Source: an uncultured Eubacteriales bacterium (GTDB taxonomy: Bacteria > Bacillota > Clostridia > Oscillospirales > Ruminococcaceae). From it: a stretch of 5,219 bases of DNA. The position numbers were made by a program, and so were the translations under genes. Below the pieces are notes generated by a model. The model was given only the letters and a program-made list of their open reading frames with translations. It searched no databases and was not told the origin of the DNA. The stretch is taken from positions 1-5,219 of the forward strand of contig CABUOE010000165.1 of assembly GCA_902493155.1 (NCBI GenBank), read 5' to 3'. The first letter of the stretch is position 1, and the number at the start of each line of letters is the position of its first letter. This document shows positions 1 through 5,219 of this stretch, one piece after another.

Positions 1-1628
1 CCCAGGAAGGATAGAGCCGATTCGGTGAGCAGCGCTGAAGCAAAGTTGAGCGTCGCGTTGACGATGACGACGGTGAGGACGTTGGGGATGATGTGCCGGA
101 AGATGATCGTCAGCTCCCGAATACCCATGGCTTTGGCGGCGGTGACAAATTCCTTTTCCCGCTCAGCTAAAATCTGCCCCCGCACAAGCCTGGCCAGTCC
201 CGGCCAGCTGAGCACGCCCAAGATGACCATAATCATCGAAATCCGCCCCAGCTCCGAGACTTTGTTGCCTAAAAGGGCGGACAAAATCATGGCCAGAGGC
301 AAAAACGGAATGGAGCCAACGATTTCTGCAAACCGCATAAGCAGGTTATCGATTTTCCCGCCGTAATATCCGGAAAATCCGCCAACGATGATACCGATGA
401 GGGTGGAAATGATGACGGCGATAGCGCCGATGGTCAGCGTCATCCGGCCGCCGGTGACAAGGCGGGAGAACACGTCTCTGCCCAGGCCGTCGGTACCCAT
501 CAGGTATCCGTTTAACCCCCAGGTGGTGACTTTTCCGTTTTCGTCCACCGCGTAGTTTTGATAGGTGCCGGAATAAACGGCCGCTACTTTGGTTTTGTTA
601 AGGGAGTTCGGCACATCCGCCTGATGGTAATTGTTCCGGCCCCAAGAATAAACCTTTCCCTCGTCGGTGACGGCGACAAAGTGGTACCGCCCGGCAGCGA
701 TGTCCTTGATTTTGTGTCCCTTGAGCTCCTCGGGCAGGACATTGAGGCCGTACTGAGCGTTTCCCCAGACATGAATCATCCCATCGTCAGTCAAGGCGAT
801 GGCCGCTGTGTCGGCGGATTCGAGGTCTACGACATGCCCCTGGATTTCTTCTGGAATCCGGGAAAAAGGGCTGGGTTTTGTAGCCATAGCCACTACTTCC
901 CCGTTTTTCGTAAGACCCAACACTGTCGTCCCGTTGGATACTAATTTGTCAATGGTGCCCTGGTATTCCTTGAGGGAAATGTCCAAAAGGTTTTCGTTTC
1001 CCCAGGAAACCATTTTTCCGTCCTCCGACAGGACGATGGAAACCTGATACCCCGCCTCCACCTGCTTGATTTTTCCCAGCCTGTTCACTTCGGAGGGAAC
1101 TTTATCCAGCGTAAACCGATTGTTGCCCCAGGTGTATACTTTGTTGTCCTCAGCTAATGCCAATACGTGATTTTGGCCGGCGGAAACCTGTGCAATTTTC
1201 CCCATATCCTCGGGAATTTGTTTGAGCTTCGGGTCCATTTTCCCCCAAAGGTACACTTTGCCGTCGTTATCCACCCCGATGCTGTAGGTAGCGCCTACGT
1301 CGATCTGCTTGGCATTTTTTTTGAGGCTGTTCGGTACGCTTAGCATGTTAAATCCCGGGCTGATGTTCTGCTGGGTTACATCCTGAAAGGAGGTGTCCAG
1401 ATTAAAAATCGCCGCCAGAATAAAACAGGAAAGCAATATGAACAAAAAGACGATGAGTCCCGCCATGGCAATTTTGTTGCTCAAAAAGTTGCGGACGATG
1501 GTGCGGAAGGGGCTTTGCATCTGCTCTTCGTCCATGACCGAGGTGTGAACGTTGTTGGCTCCCATAAATAGCTGTCGAAAGGTATTGCCGAGGCCGCTTG
1601 CCCTGGATTTTCGATTTTCTTCCTTCAT
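1..1628 (-). CDS. DppC/OppC-type ABC transporter permease with an inserted RCC1-like beta-propeller ectodomain (3' end outside window)
   Basis: Inner-membrane permease subunit of a peptide/nickel-type ABC importer; 542 codons are visible and the C-terminus runs off the window. Order of parts: cytoplasmic N-terminus; OppC_N-like segment around residues 36-55 (SPFRTIVRNFLSNKIAMAG); membrane helix 1 about 55-76; a loop of roughly 300 residues holding seven WG repeats (about 95-375); then the normal core, starting with the family signature GTDGLGRDVFSRL (378-390), membrane helices from about 396, and the EAA loop that contacts the ATPase (about 493-515, EFVTAAKAMGIRE then RHIIPN). The visible end, LLTESALSFL, is where this family normally has some 60-70 residues left. 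Ordinary DppC/OppC proteins are about 300 residues, so the extra length is the insertion. The start is the ATG preceded by AGGTGG; no upstream in-frame start exists. It follows the DppB-like gene on the same strand. Family assignment is secure; substrate is unknown. Confidence 0.93.
   Translation of the reverse strand, partial: MKEENRKSRASGLGNTFRQLFMGANNVHTSVMDEEQMQSPFRTIVRNFLSNKIAMAGLIVFLFILLSCFILAAIFNLDTSFQDVTQQNISPGFNMLSVPNSLKKNAKQIDVGATYSIGVDNDGKVYLWGKMDPKLKQIPEDMGKIAQVSAGQNHVLALAEDNKVYTWGNNRFTLDKVPSEVNRLGKIKQVEAGYQVSIVLSEDGKMVSWGNENLLDISLKEYQGTIDKLVSNGTTVLGLTKNGEVVAMATKPSPFSRIPEEIQGHVVDLESADTAAIALTDDGMIHVWGNAQYGLNVLPEELKGHKIKDIAAGRYHFVAVTDEGKVYSWGRNNYHQADVPNSLNKTKVAAVYSGTYQNYAVDENGKVTTWGLNGYLMGTDGLGRDVFSRLVTGGRMTLTIGAIAVIISTLIGIIVGGFSGYYGGKIDNLLMRFAEIVGSIPFLPLAMILSALLGNKVSELGRISMIMVILGVLSWPGLARLVRGQILAEREKEFVTAAKAMGIRELTIIFRHIIPNVLTVVIVNATLNFASALLTESALSFL
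504..1346 (-). repeat. Seven tandem RCC1/BLIP-II-like protein repeats (predicted seven-bladed beta-propeller) inside the DppC-like permease
   Basis: Residues about 95-375 of the permease repeat a unit resembling V-P-x-x-L/E...G-K-I-x-x-V-x-A-G-x-x-H-x-x-A-L-x-x-D-G-K-V-Y-x-W-G-N-N. The WG landmarks fall at residues 128, 168, 209, 288, 329 and 370; the missing one is at 248, where M-A replaces W-G after NGEVV. Spacing is therefore 40, 41, 39, 40, 41 and 41 residues, giving seven units. Seven blades is the number in RCC1 and in the secreted inhibitor BLIP-II, whose blades are also short, near 40 residues. The unit is placed after membrane helix 1 and before the GTDGLGRD signature, so by the known topology of the family it lies outside the membrane. 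The fold is inferred from the repeat pattern; its ligand is unknown. DNA repeats are not conspicuous, so this is an old protein-level repeat. Confidence 0.87.
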
Positions 1629-1708
1629 GCCGCCACCTGGGCCTGCTTTTCGCGAGACATATTTCTTTTCATCGCAAAGCCGCCTTTCCTTTCCCGAATT
1701 TTTTTCAT
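1625..1708 (-). CDS. 27-codon reading frame bridging the two permease genes (possible translational-coupling peptide)
   Basis: The ATG shares its A with the TGA stop of the DppB-like gene (TGATG), and its own TGA overlaps the ATG of the DppC-like gene (ATGA). The peptide is very basic: it begins MKKIRERKGGFAMKRN and ends QAQVAA. It fills the 79-bp gap exactly, so a ribosome finishing dppB could reinitiate and then pass directly to dppC. There is no strong ribosome binding site before its ATG; internal ATGs at 1672 and 1660 are alternative starts, the former with GGAAAGG upstream. No membrane segment or known motif is visible. It may be nothing more than a coupling device or a chance frame; no similarity is recognised. 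Confidence 0.35.
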   Translation of the reverse strand: MKKIRERKGGFAMKRNMSREKQAQVAA

Positions 1709-2691
1709 CAGCTCAGTTTCACCCGAGGGTCGACGAGAGAATATCCCAAATCCATGATGAGGTTCCCGATGAGGGTGATGACCACATAAAACATCTGCAT
1801 AGCCAACACCACCATAAAGTCCAGCTGCCGGAGTCCGTCAATCATCACTTTTCCCATGCCGTTCCACTGGAAGATGGACTCTATAACTACCGAGCCGCCG
1901 AAAATTCCCACAAACCAACTGGTCAGAATGGTGACGACAGGAATGAGGGCGTTGCGAAAGGCGTGGGAGTAAATGACCACCTTTTGGGGCAGGCCCTTGG
2001 CCCGGGCAGTGCGGATGTAATCCATTTGGAGCACGTCAATCATGGCGCTGCGCACATACCGTGTAATGCCCCCCAGCGAACTGAGAGTCATGACCAGTAC
2101 CGGCAGGCACATGTGATAGGCAGTATCCAAAAACCGCTCCCAGCCGGTCCCGGAAAATCCGGGGCTGTTGACGCCACTGATAGGGAAAATGGGAAGCCGC
2201 ACAGCGAAAAGGAAAATCATTAAAAGCGAAATGACAAAACTCGGTAAGCTGTACCCAACTACCGTACCCACTTGCACCGCATTATCAAACGCCGAATACT
2301 TTTTGACGGCTGAAGCAATCCCCAATGGAATGGTGATCGCGAACACCAGAATCAGACTAACGATATTGAGTTTAATGGTGTTGAGCATAGGCTCCTTGAT
2401 GAGTTGGGACACCGGTACCCGGTACTGGGAGGAATACCCGAAGTCGCCCCGCAGCATGTTGGTAATCCAGTTTACATACTGAATAGGCAGCGGTTTGTCG
2501 AGACCCAATCGTTCCCGGGCAGCCTGGTACATGGCCTCGTACCGTTCAGGGTCCACCGAAGAGATGGAAGAGTCGAGCATCATTCGCGCCGGATCCCCGG
2601 GAATCATCTTATAGACCCCAAACATGATAATGGAGACGATGAAAAAAACAAAAACGACATATAATAGCCGTTTTACAATATATTTAAACAT
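1708..2691 (-). CDS. DppB/OppB-type ABC transporter permease
   Basis: Inner-membrane permease that pairs with the DppC-like subunit to form the translocation pore of a peptide/nickel-type ABC importer. It has 327 residues, normal for the family. The N-terminus (MFKYIVKRLLYVVFVFF) leads into membrane helix 1 (about 9-28), followed by the typical IPGDPA motif (30-35) and the external LGLDKPLPIQYVNW segment. Further helices lie around 106-128, 142-165, 196-208, 250-275 and 296-315. The EAA loop for ATPase contact is 224-251 (DYIRTARAKGLPQK then HAFRNALIP), and the protein ends with the family-typical DLGYSLVDPRVKL. ATG at 2691 is chosen because GCGGGG stands seven bases upstream; a second ATG at 2694 is directly adjacent. 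A longer frame from a TTG at 2745 lacks a ribosome binding site and would add 18 non-conserved residues. Substrate cannot be told from the sequence. Confidence 0.95.
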   Translation of the reverse strand: MFKYIVKRLLYVVFVFFIVSIIMFGVYKMIPGDPARMMLDSSISSVDPERYEAMYQAARERLGLDKPLPIQYVNWITNMLRGDFGYSSQYRVPVSQLIKEPMLNTIKLNIVSLILVFAITIPLGIASAVKKYSAFDNAVQVGTVVGYSLPSFVISLLMIFLFAVRLPIFPISGVNSPGFSGTGWERFLDTAYHMCLPVLVMTLSSLGGITRYVRSAMIDVLQMDYIRTARAKGLPQKVVIYSHAFRNALIPVVTILTSWFVGIFGGSVVIESIFQWNGMGKVMIDGLRQLDFMVVLAMQMFYVVITLIGNLIMDLGYSLVDPRVKLS

Positions 2692-2856
2692 CATTTTCCC
2701 CGCTTTCTGCTGAAAATTTTTGGGATGGGAAAAGTCACAAATCAAAAAATACGCTTTTCATTTATTTTCCCAACAAAGGGAGAAATTATCACAGTCAAAC
2801 GGGAAAAGCATCGGTTTATTTTCGTGGGGCTGTTTTCGAATCGAATGTCGCTACAT
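2692..2856 (-). other. Intergenic region upstream of the DppB-like gene, no convincing promoter
   Basis: This AT-rich spacer separates the spoVA terminator from the permease genes and should hold their promoter. On the minus strand a TTGACT (2793-2798) resembles a -35 box, but 16-18 bases further there is no good -10 box, so I do not call a promoter. What stands out is the heptamer GGGAAAA in alternating orientation: inverted at 2694-2700, direct at 2727-2733, inverted at 2765-2771, direct at 2801-2807. The copies could form two hairpins or mark binding sites. No small gene is apparent. Confidence 0.4.
2694..2733 (-). promoter_or_regulatory. Possible hairpin covering the DppB-like ribosome binding site
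   Basis: In the minus-strand transcript, TTTTCCC (2727-2733) can pair with GGGAAAA (2694-2700), which contains most of the ribosome binding site GGGG and reaches the start codons. The stem is seven base pairs with a loop of 26 bases. If it forms, it would hide the site of translation initiation. The stem is short and the loop long, so this is only a suggestion. Confidence 0.2.
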
Positions 2857-2889
2857 AAAAAAGCCCCGCCGGGAAGCGGGACCTTTTTT
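2857..2889 (-). terminator. Rho-independent terminator of the spoVAD-spoVAE transcript (symmetrical, could act both ways)
   Basis: Two bases after the spoVAE stop lies a hairpin flanked by A and T runs: AAAAAAG, C, CCCGC, loop CGGGAA, GCGGG, AC, CTTTTTT on the plus strand. The GC stem CCCGC/GCGGG is extended across a small internal loop by AAAAAAG/CTTTTTT. Read on the minus strand it ends in a U run, as expected for intrinsic termination. It insulates the permease genes from spore-specific transcription. Confidence 0.85.
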
Positions 2890-2891
2890 CA

Positions 2892-3257
2892 TCAATCGCC
2901 CTTGTCTTTGGGGCGGAAGATCAAAGCTACGATCAAGCCGAATATCATAGCTGCGGTGATACCTCCCGCTGTGGCTGTCAATCCGCCGGTGAGAACGCCC
3001 AATAATCCGTCCTTCCCTATCGCTTCCCGCACACCTTTGGCAAGCAGGTTGCCAAACCCGGTCAAGGGTACCGAAGCACCCGCTCCCGCGAAGTCTACAA
3101 GGGGTTGATACCAGCCCAAAGCTCCCAGCACGACGCCCGCCACCACAAAGGAGACAAGAATCCGTGCCGGTGTAAGCTTTGTATAATCGATAAGCACCTG
3201 TCCGACGGCGCAAATGATGCCGCCTATCAGAAACGCCTTTAAAAATTCCATAAACAT
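2892..3257 (-). CDS. spoVAE: Stage V sporulation protein AE (SpoVAEb-type membrane subunit)
   Basis: Small integral membrane protein of the SpoVA channel in the inner spore membrane, which takes up dipicolinic acid (Ca-DPA) during sporulation and releases it at germination. It has 121 residues, matching the usual 115-120 for SpoVAEb. Visible family features: EFLKAFLIGGIICAVGQ as helix 1 (about 5-23), then LTPARILVSFVVAGVVLG as helix 2 (28-47), the conserved FAGAGASVPLTGFGN loop (56-70), a second helical stretch (84-114) and a short charged tail RPKDKGD. It lacks the longer N-terminus of the paralogue SpoVAC, which belongs to the same family, so SpoVAE is preferred. The start ATG shares one base with the spoVAD stop (TAATG) and has AAAAGGAGG nine bases upstream; the next ATG at 3251 would be too far from that site. 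Confidence 0.94.
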   Translation of the reverse strand: MFMEFLKAFLIGGIICAVGQVLIDYTKLTPARILVSFVVAGVVLGALGWYQPLVDFAGAGASVPLTGFGNLLAKGVREAIGKDGLLGVLTGGLTATAGGITAAMIFGLIVALIFRPKDKGD

Positions 3258-4291
3258 TACTGATTTCCTCCTTTTCTGGTGGAAAGGTGGATGAGGTGGG
3301 CGATTCCCGGAATGCTTTCTCCCTGCTGAACCGAAGTGGGGGACATCAGTGCTCCCGTGGCCATAAAGAGGACTTCGTTCAGTTCTCCCGCACGCATCCG
3401 CCTGAGAATTTGCGAACAGAACACCGAAGCGGAACATCCGCAGCCGGAGCCGCCAGCGTGAACGTCCTGACTTTCTCGGTCGTAGAGCATCAGGCCGCAG
3501 TCATTGTGCTGTTCCGATATGCTGATATTTTCTTTTAAAAGCAGCTCCAGCAATAAATCCCGTCCCACCTGGCCCAAATCGCCGGTGAGGATCAAATCAT
3601 AGTCCGAGGGTTTCGTTTTGGTGTCCTCCAAATAGGTCTTTATGGTCCACGCGGCTGCCGGAGCCATGGCGGCGCCCATGTTGTTGGCGTCGGTGATGCC
3701 CAGATCCTGAATCGTTCCCATACAGACTTTACGAACATAGACGTTCATACCGCTCATTTCCTCGGTGCCGACGATAGCGGCTCCCGATGCTGTAGCCGTC
3801 CACTGGGCTGTAGGAGGTCGCTGTCCGCCGTACTCCAACGGGAAACGGAACTGCCGCTCCGCCGAGCAGAAATGAGAGGAGGTGACAGCCACAGCGTTGT
3901 TGGCAAGACCGTTATCCACAAAAATCGAAGCCATGGCAAGGCTCAGAGCCATGGTAGAGCAAGCGCCGTACATACCGATAAAAGGTATTCCAAATTCCCT
4001 CAGTCCATAGGTGGAACCAATGCACTGATTTAAAAGATCTCCTCCGAAAATAAATTCCACGTCGCTGGAACTGAGCGACGCCTTTTGCAGAGCGGTCTGT
4101 ACCGCTTCTCTGACCATTTCGCTCTCCGCCTTTTCCCATGTTTCCTGACTAAAGGAAGTGTCGTTGTTAATGAGGTCAAATTCCTCTTTTAACGGCCCTT
4201 CCCCCTCCTTTTTTCCCACAACTGTGGCCGAGGCTCGGATCACCGGTGTGTTCTCCATTTCAATGGTACTTCTACCTAATTTTTTCGACAT
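3257..4291 (-). CDS. spoVAD: Stage V sporulation protein AD (dipicolinate-binding, thiolase-fold)
   Basis: Peripheral member of the SpoVA system. In Bacillus subtilis this protein binds dipicolinic acid and is needed for its uptake into the forespore; it sits on the outer face of the inner spore membrane. The 344 residues match the family length of about 338. The fold is that of thiolase/ketoacyl-ACP synthase: FGGDLLNQ (82-89), GMYGACSTMALSLAMAS (106-122) with Cys111 at the thiolase nucleophile position, TSSHFCSAERQFRFP (137-151), TGDLGQVG (236-243), the Gly/Cys-rich HAGGSGCGCSASVF (278-291) and the C-terminal GALMSPTSVQQGESIPGIAH (313-332). No membrane segment is visible. The ATG is preceded by AAAGGA at seven bases. 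It is co-transcribed with spoVAE with a one-base overlap. spoVAC, usually just upstream, is absent; a forespore promoter stands there instead. Confidence 0.96.
   Translation of the reverse strand: MSKKLGRSTIEMENTPVIRASATVVGKKEGEGPLKEEFDLINNDTSFSQETWEKAESEMVREAVQTALQKASLSSSDVEFIFGGDLLNQCIGSTYGLREFGIPFIGMYGACSTMALSLAMASIFVDNGLANNAVAVTSSHFCSAERQFRFPLEYGGQRPPTAQWTATASGAAIVGTEEMSGMNVYVRKVCMGTIQDLGITDANNMGAAMAPAAAWTIKTYLEDTKTKPSDYDLILTGDLGQVGRDLLLELLLKENISISEQHNDCGLMLYDRESQDVHAGGSGCGCSASVFCSQILRRMRAGELNEVLFMATGALMSPTSVQQGESIPGIAHLIHLSTRKGGNQ
3267..3275 (-). promoter_or_regulatory. Ribosome binding site of spoVAE, inside the end of spoVAD
   Basis: AAAAGGAGG on the minus strand lies within the last codons of spoVAD, nine bases before the ATG at 3257. 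This near-perfect Shine-Dalgarno sequence decides the start in favour of the TAATG-overlapping ATG over the one at 3251. Confidence 0.8.
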
Positions 4292-4298
4292 ATTTTCA

Positions 4299-4305
4299 TT
4301 CCTTT
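4299..4305 (-). promoter_or_regulatory. Ribosome binding site of spoVAD
   Basis: AAAGGAA on the minus strand, seven bases before the spoVAD ATG at 4291, supports that start. Confidence 0.7.
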
Positions 4306-4320
4306 CCGGAATTTTTTAAT

Positions 4321-4350
4321 TAGTATGGGCATTTCCTGCCGCATTATTAT
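4321..4350 (-). promoter_or_regulatory. Candidate sigma-G (forespore) promoter of spoVAD-spoVAE
   Basis: On the minus strand CATACTA (4321-4327) is an exact match to the -10 consensus of forespore sigma factors. Seventeen bases upstream, ATAATA (4345-4350) matches four of six positions of the TGAATA -35 box, including the characteristic ATA. Transcription would begin near 4313, giving a leader of about 20 bases before the spoVAD start. spoVA genes are known sigma-G targets, so position and function agree. The -35 match is imperfect. Confidence 0.7.
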
Positions 4351-4369
4351 TTGTTTATCAAAAGTGAGC

Positions 4370-4398
4370 AATCCATCATCAAAATTGATGAATCCATC
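4370..4398. repeat. Inverted repeat flanked by direct repeats, possible operator
   Basis: TCATCAA (4376-4382), two A bases, then TTGATGA (4385-4391) form a seven-base inverted repeat. Overlapping it, AATCCATC occurs twice in the same orientation (4370-4377 and 4391-4398), 21 bases apart, which is two helical turns. The element lies between the two divergent promoters, about 32 bases upstream of the TATAAT of the plus-strand gene and 20 bases upstream of the spoVAD -35 box. Such symmetry suits a regulator binding site. The regulator is unknown, and chance in AT-rich DNA is possible. Confidence 0.45.
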
Positions 4399-4429
4399 CA
4401 ATTATATTTCTTTTTGTTTTCTTATTTTG

Positions 4430-4435
4430 TATAAT
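4430..4435 (+). promoter_or_regulatory. Candidate -10 box of the plus-strand gene
   Basis: TATAAT, an exact vegetative -10 consensus, 36 bases before the start codon at 4472. The expected -35 position about 17 bases upstream holds TTTCTT in a T-rich stretch and is a poor match, so the promoter would be weak or need an activator. Confidence 0.4.
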
Positions 4436-4458
4436 AAAGACACCAATATTCCACCCAT

Positions 4459-4464
4459 AAGGAG
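4459..4464 (+). promoter_or_regulatory. Ribosome binding site of the plus-strand gene
   Basis: AAGGAG seven bases before ATG at 4472, a consensus Shine-Dalgarno at ideal spacing, which fixes the start of the divergent gene. Confidence 0.8.
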
Positions 4465-4471
4465 TGAGTTC

Positions 4472-5219
4472 ATGTATAAAATCGCAATCCCGGTTAACAA
4501 TAAAAAATTGACTGACTCACAAAAAGAAAGACTAGTTCGTGAGTTGAAAAAAGCCGATCCCCAGATAGTCATGTTAATTCATGACCGTATTCTGCGTGAC
4601 TCGAAAGCAAAGGCCTTAGAACACGAACATTTTGTCGAAAATAAAGCTTTTTTGGAGGCAAATGGCTTTACTGTCGGAGCATGGGTGGTTCCAACCATTG
4701 GTTACGGAAATCCTTATTACTTTGATCATGACGCTCCCTATACCAAAATTCACACTCTGAAGGGAAACGGCGATACTATTCCCGGCGCCTACTGTCCTCT
4801 GTGCGAGGAATTTGCTGAAGAACTTTGCGGTATTTTTGAACAGGTTGCAAAATCCGGCGTCAAACATATCCTATTGGAGGACGATTTTACGCTGACCGGA
4901 GGAAAAGCCCTGTTTGACAGGATGGGTTGCTGTTGCGAAAAGCATATGGCCATTTTGAGAGAACGCCTGGGCGAAAATATCACCGTTGAAGAATTATGCG
5001 ATAAGGTATATCGGCACGGCCAAAATAAATATCGTGACGCCTTCCGGGCGCTTCAAGGAGAAACTCTAAACGGCCTCGCCGACAAAATTGGAAAAGCTGT
5101 GCACGCCGTCGATCCCGACATCCGTGTAGGATTGAGTTCCAACTGGTCCTCCTTCAACATCGAAGGTATTACTTTGGACAAGCTGGCCAAGACGATCGCC
5201 GGCGACAACAAGCCCTTTA
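4472..5219 (+). CDS. Uncharacterised protein, possibly TIM-barrel glycoside-hydrolase-like (3' end outside window)
   Basis: Open frame of 249 codons from an ATG with a consensus ribosome binding site, continuing past the window edge. There is no signal peptide or membrane helix, so it is probably cytoplasmic. Alternating hydrophobic strands and helices suggest a TIM barrel: YKIAIPVNN (2-10), PQIVMLIHDR (30-39), GFTVGAWVVPTIGYGN (65-80), GVKHILLEDDFTL (129-141) and DPDIRVGLSSNW (214-225). The acidic pair in LLEDDF at a strand end, followed by GCCCEKH (152-158), and an earlier CPLC (108-111), recall glycoside-hydrolase-like proteins in which barrel-end acids and a cysteine cluster line the active site. 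That reading rests on general resemblance, not on a firm family match; the cysteines might instead bind a metal. It is divergent from spoVAD, and AT content is somewhat higher near its start. Confidence 0.8.
   Translation, partial: MYKIAIPVNNKKLTDSQKERLVRELKKADPQIVMLIHDRILRDSKAKALEHEHFVENKAFLEANGFTVGAWVVPTIGYGNPYYFDHDAPYTKIHTLKGNGDTIPGAYCPLCEEFAEELCGIFEQVAKSGVKHILLEDDFTLTGGKALFDRMGCCCEKHMAILRERLGENITVEELCDKVYRHGQNKYRDAFRALQGETLNGLADKIGKAVHAVDPDIRVGLSSNWSSFNIEGITLDKLAKTIAGDNKPF

Noticed and set aside
25..1047. Plus-strand open frames opposite the DppC-like gene
   Set aside because: All are antisense shadows of a gene whose protein has clear family motifs and repeats.
1..1628. Assembly chimera or gene fusion of a permease with a separate RCC1 protein
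   Set aside because: The permease core continues in the same frame on both sides of the repeats, with the expected order of helix 1, GTDGLGRD signature and EAA loop; a clean insertion explains it better.
1552..2223. A 223-codon open frame on the plus strand opposite the permease genes
   Set aside because: It lies antisense across the well-conserved DppB-like gene and the start of the DppC-like gene, has no ribosome binding site, and its low-complexity His/Pro-rich translation resembles no protein family.
2692..2745. Extension of the DppB-like protein to a TTG at 2745
   Set aside because: It would add 18 residues not typical of the family, and there is no ribosome binding site before the TTG, whereas GCGGGG precedes the ATGs at 2691/2694.
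2793..2798. TTGACT as -35 box of the permease operon
   Set aside because: No acceptable -10 box stands 16-18 bases downstream on the minus strand, so the promoter was not called.
3258..3437. Longer N-terminus for SpoVAE
   Set aside because: The extra 60 residues are the shadow of spoVAD in another frame and lack hydrophobic or conserved features; the ATG at 3257 has an excellent ribosome binding site.
1..5219. CRISPR arrays, tRNA or rRNA genes, insertion sequences
   Set aside because: No regularly spaced DNA repeats, cloverleaf-like sequences, transposase motifs or terminal inverted repeats were seen.

Overview
The window looks like a piece of chromosome from an endospore-forming member of the Firmicutes (Bacillota), most likely class Clostridia. 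The clearest sign is a spoVAD-spoVAE pair, which is specific to spore formers. AGGAGG-type ribosome binding sites, moderate GC content and tight start/stop overlaps fit this. I cannot name a genus.

Left part, minus strand (1-2691): two inner-membrane subunits of a Dpp/Opp-type peptide (or nickel/oligosaccharide) ABC importer. The DppB/OppB-like permease (1708-2691) is ordinary. The DppC/OppC-like permease (1-1628, C-terminus cut off by the window edge) is not: about 280 residues of tryptophan-glycine repeats sit in the external loop between its first and second membrane helices. The repeats number seven at a 39-41 residue period, one of them degenerate, which is the pattern of an RCC1/BLIP-II-type seven-bladed beta-propeller. 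A 27-codon reading frame overlaps the dppB stop (TGATG) and the dppC start (ATGA) and so fills the gap between the two genes exactly. Substrate-binding and ATPase subunits are not in the window and could lie beyond position 1.

Middle part, minus strand (2857-4350): a spore-germination/DPA-transport transcript. A forespore-type (sigma-G-like) promoter at 4321-4350 precedes spoVAD (3257-4291). spoVAD overlaps spoVAE (2892-3257) by one base (TAATG). A hairpin with U-tract (2857-2889) closes the unit and separates it from the permease genes. The SpoVA proteins carry dipicolinic acid into the developing spore and release it at germination. spoVAC, normally directly upstream of spoVAD, is not there.

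Right part, plus strand (4472-5219 and beyond): a divergently transcribed gene, cut off at the window edge. It encodes a soluble protein of at least 249 residues that resembles TIM-barrel glycoside-hydrolase-like proteins. It carries a paired-acid motif and a cysteine cluster, but I cannot assign a function. The 180-bp divergent intergenic region holds the spoVAD promoter, a consensus TATAAT for the plus-strand gene, and an inverted repeat flanked by direct repeats that looks like an operator.
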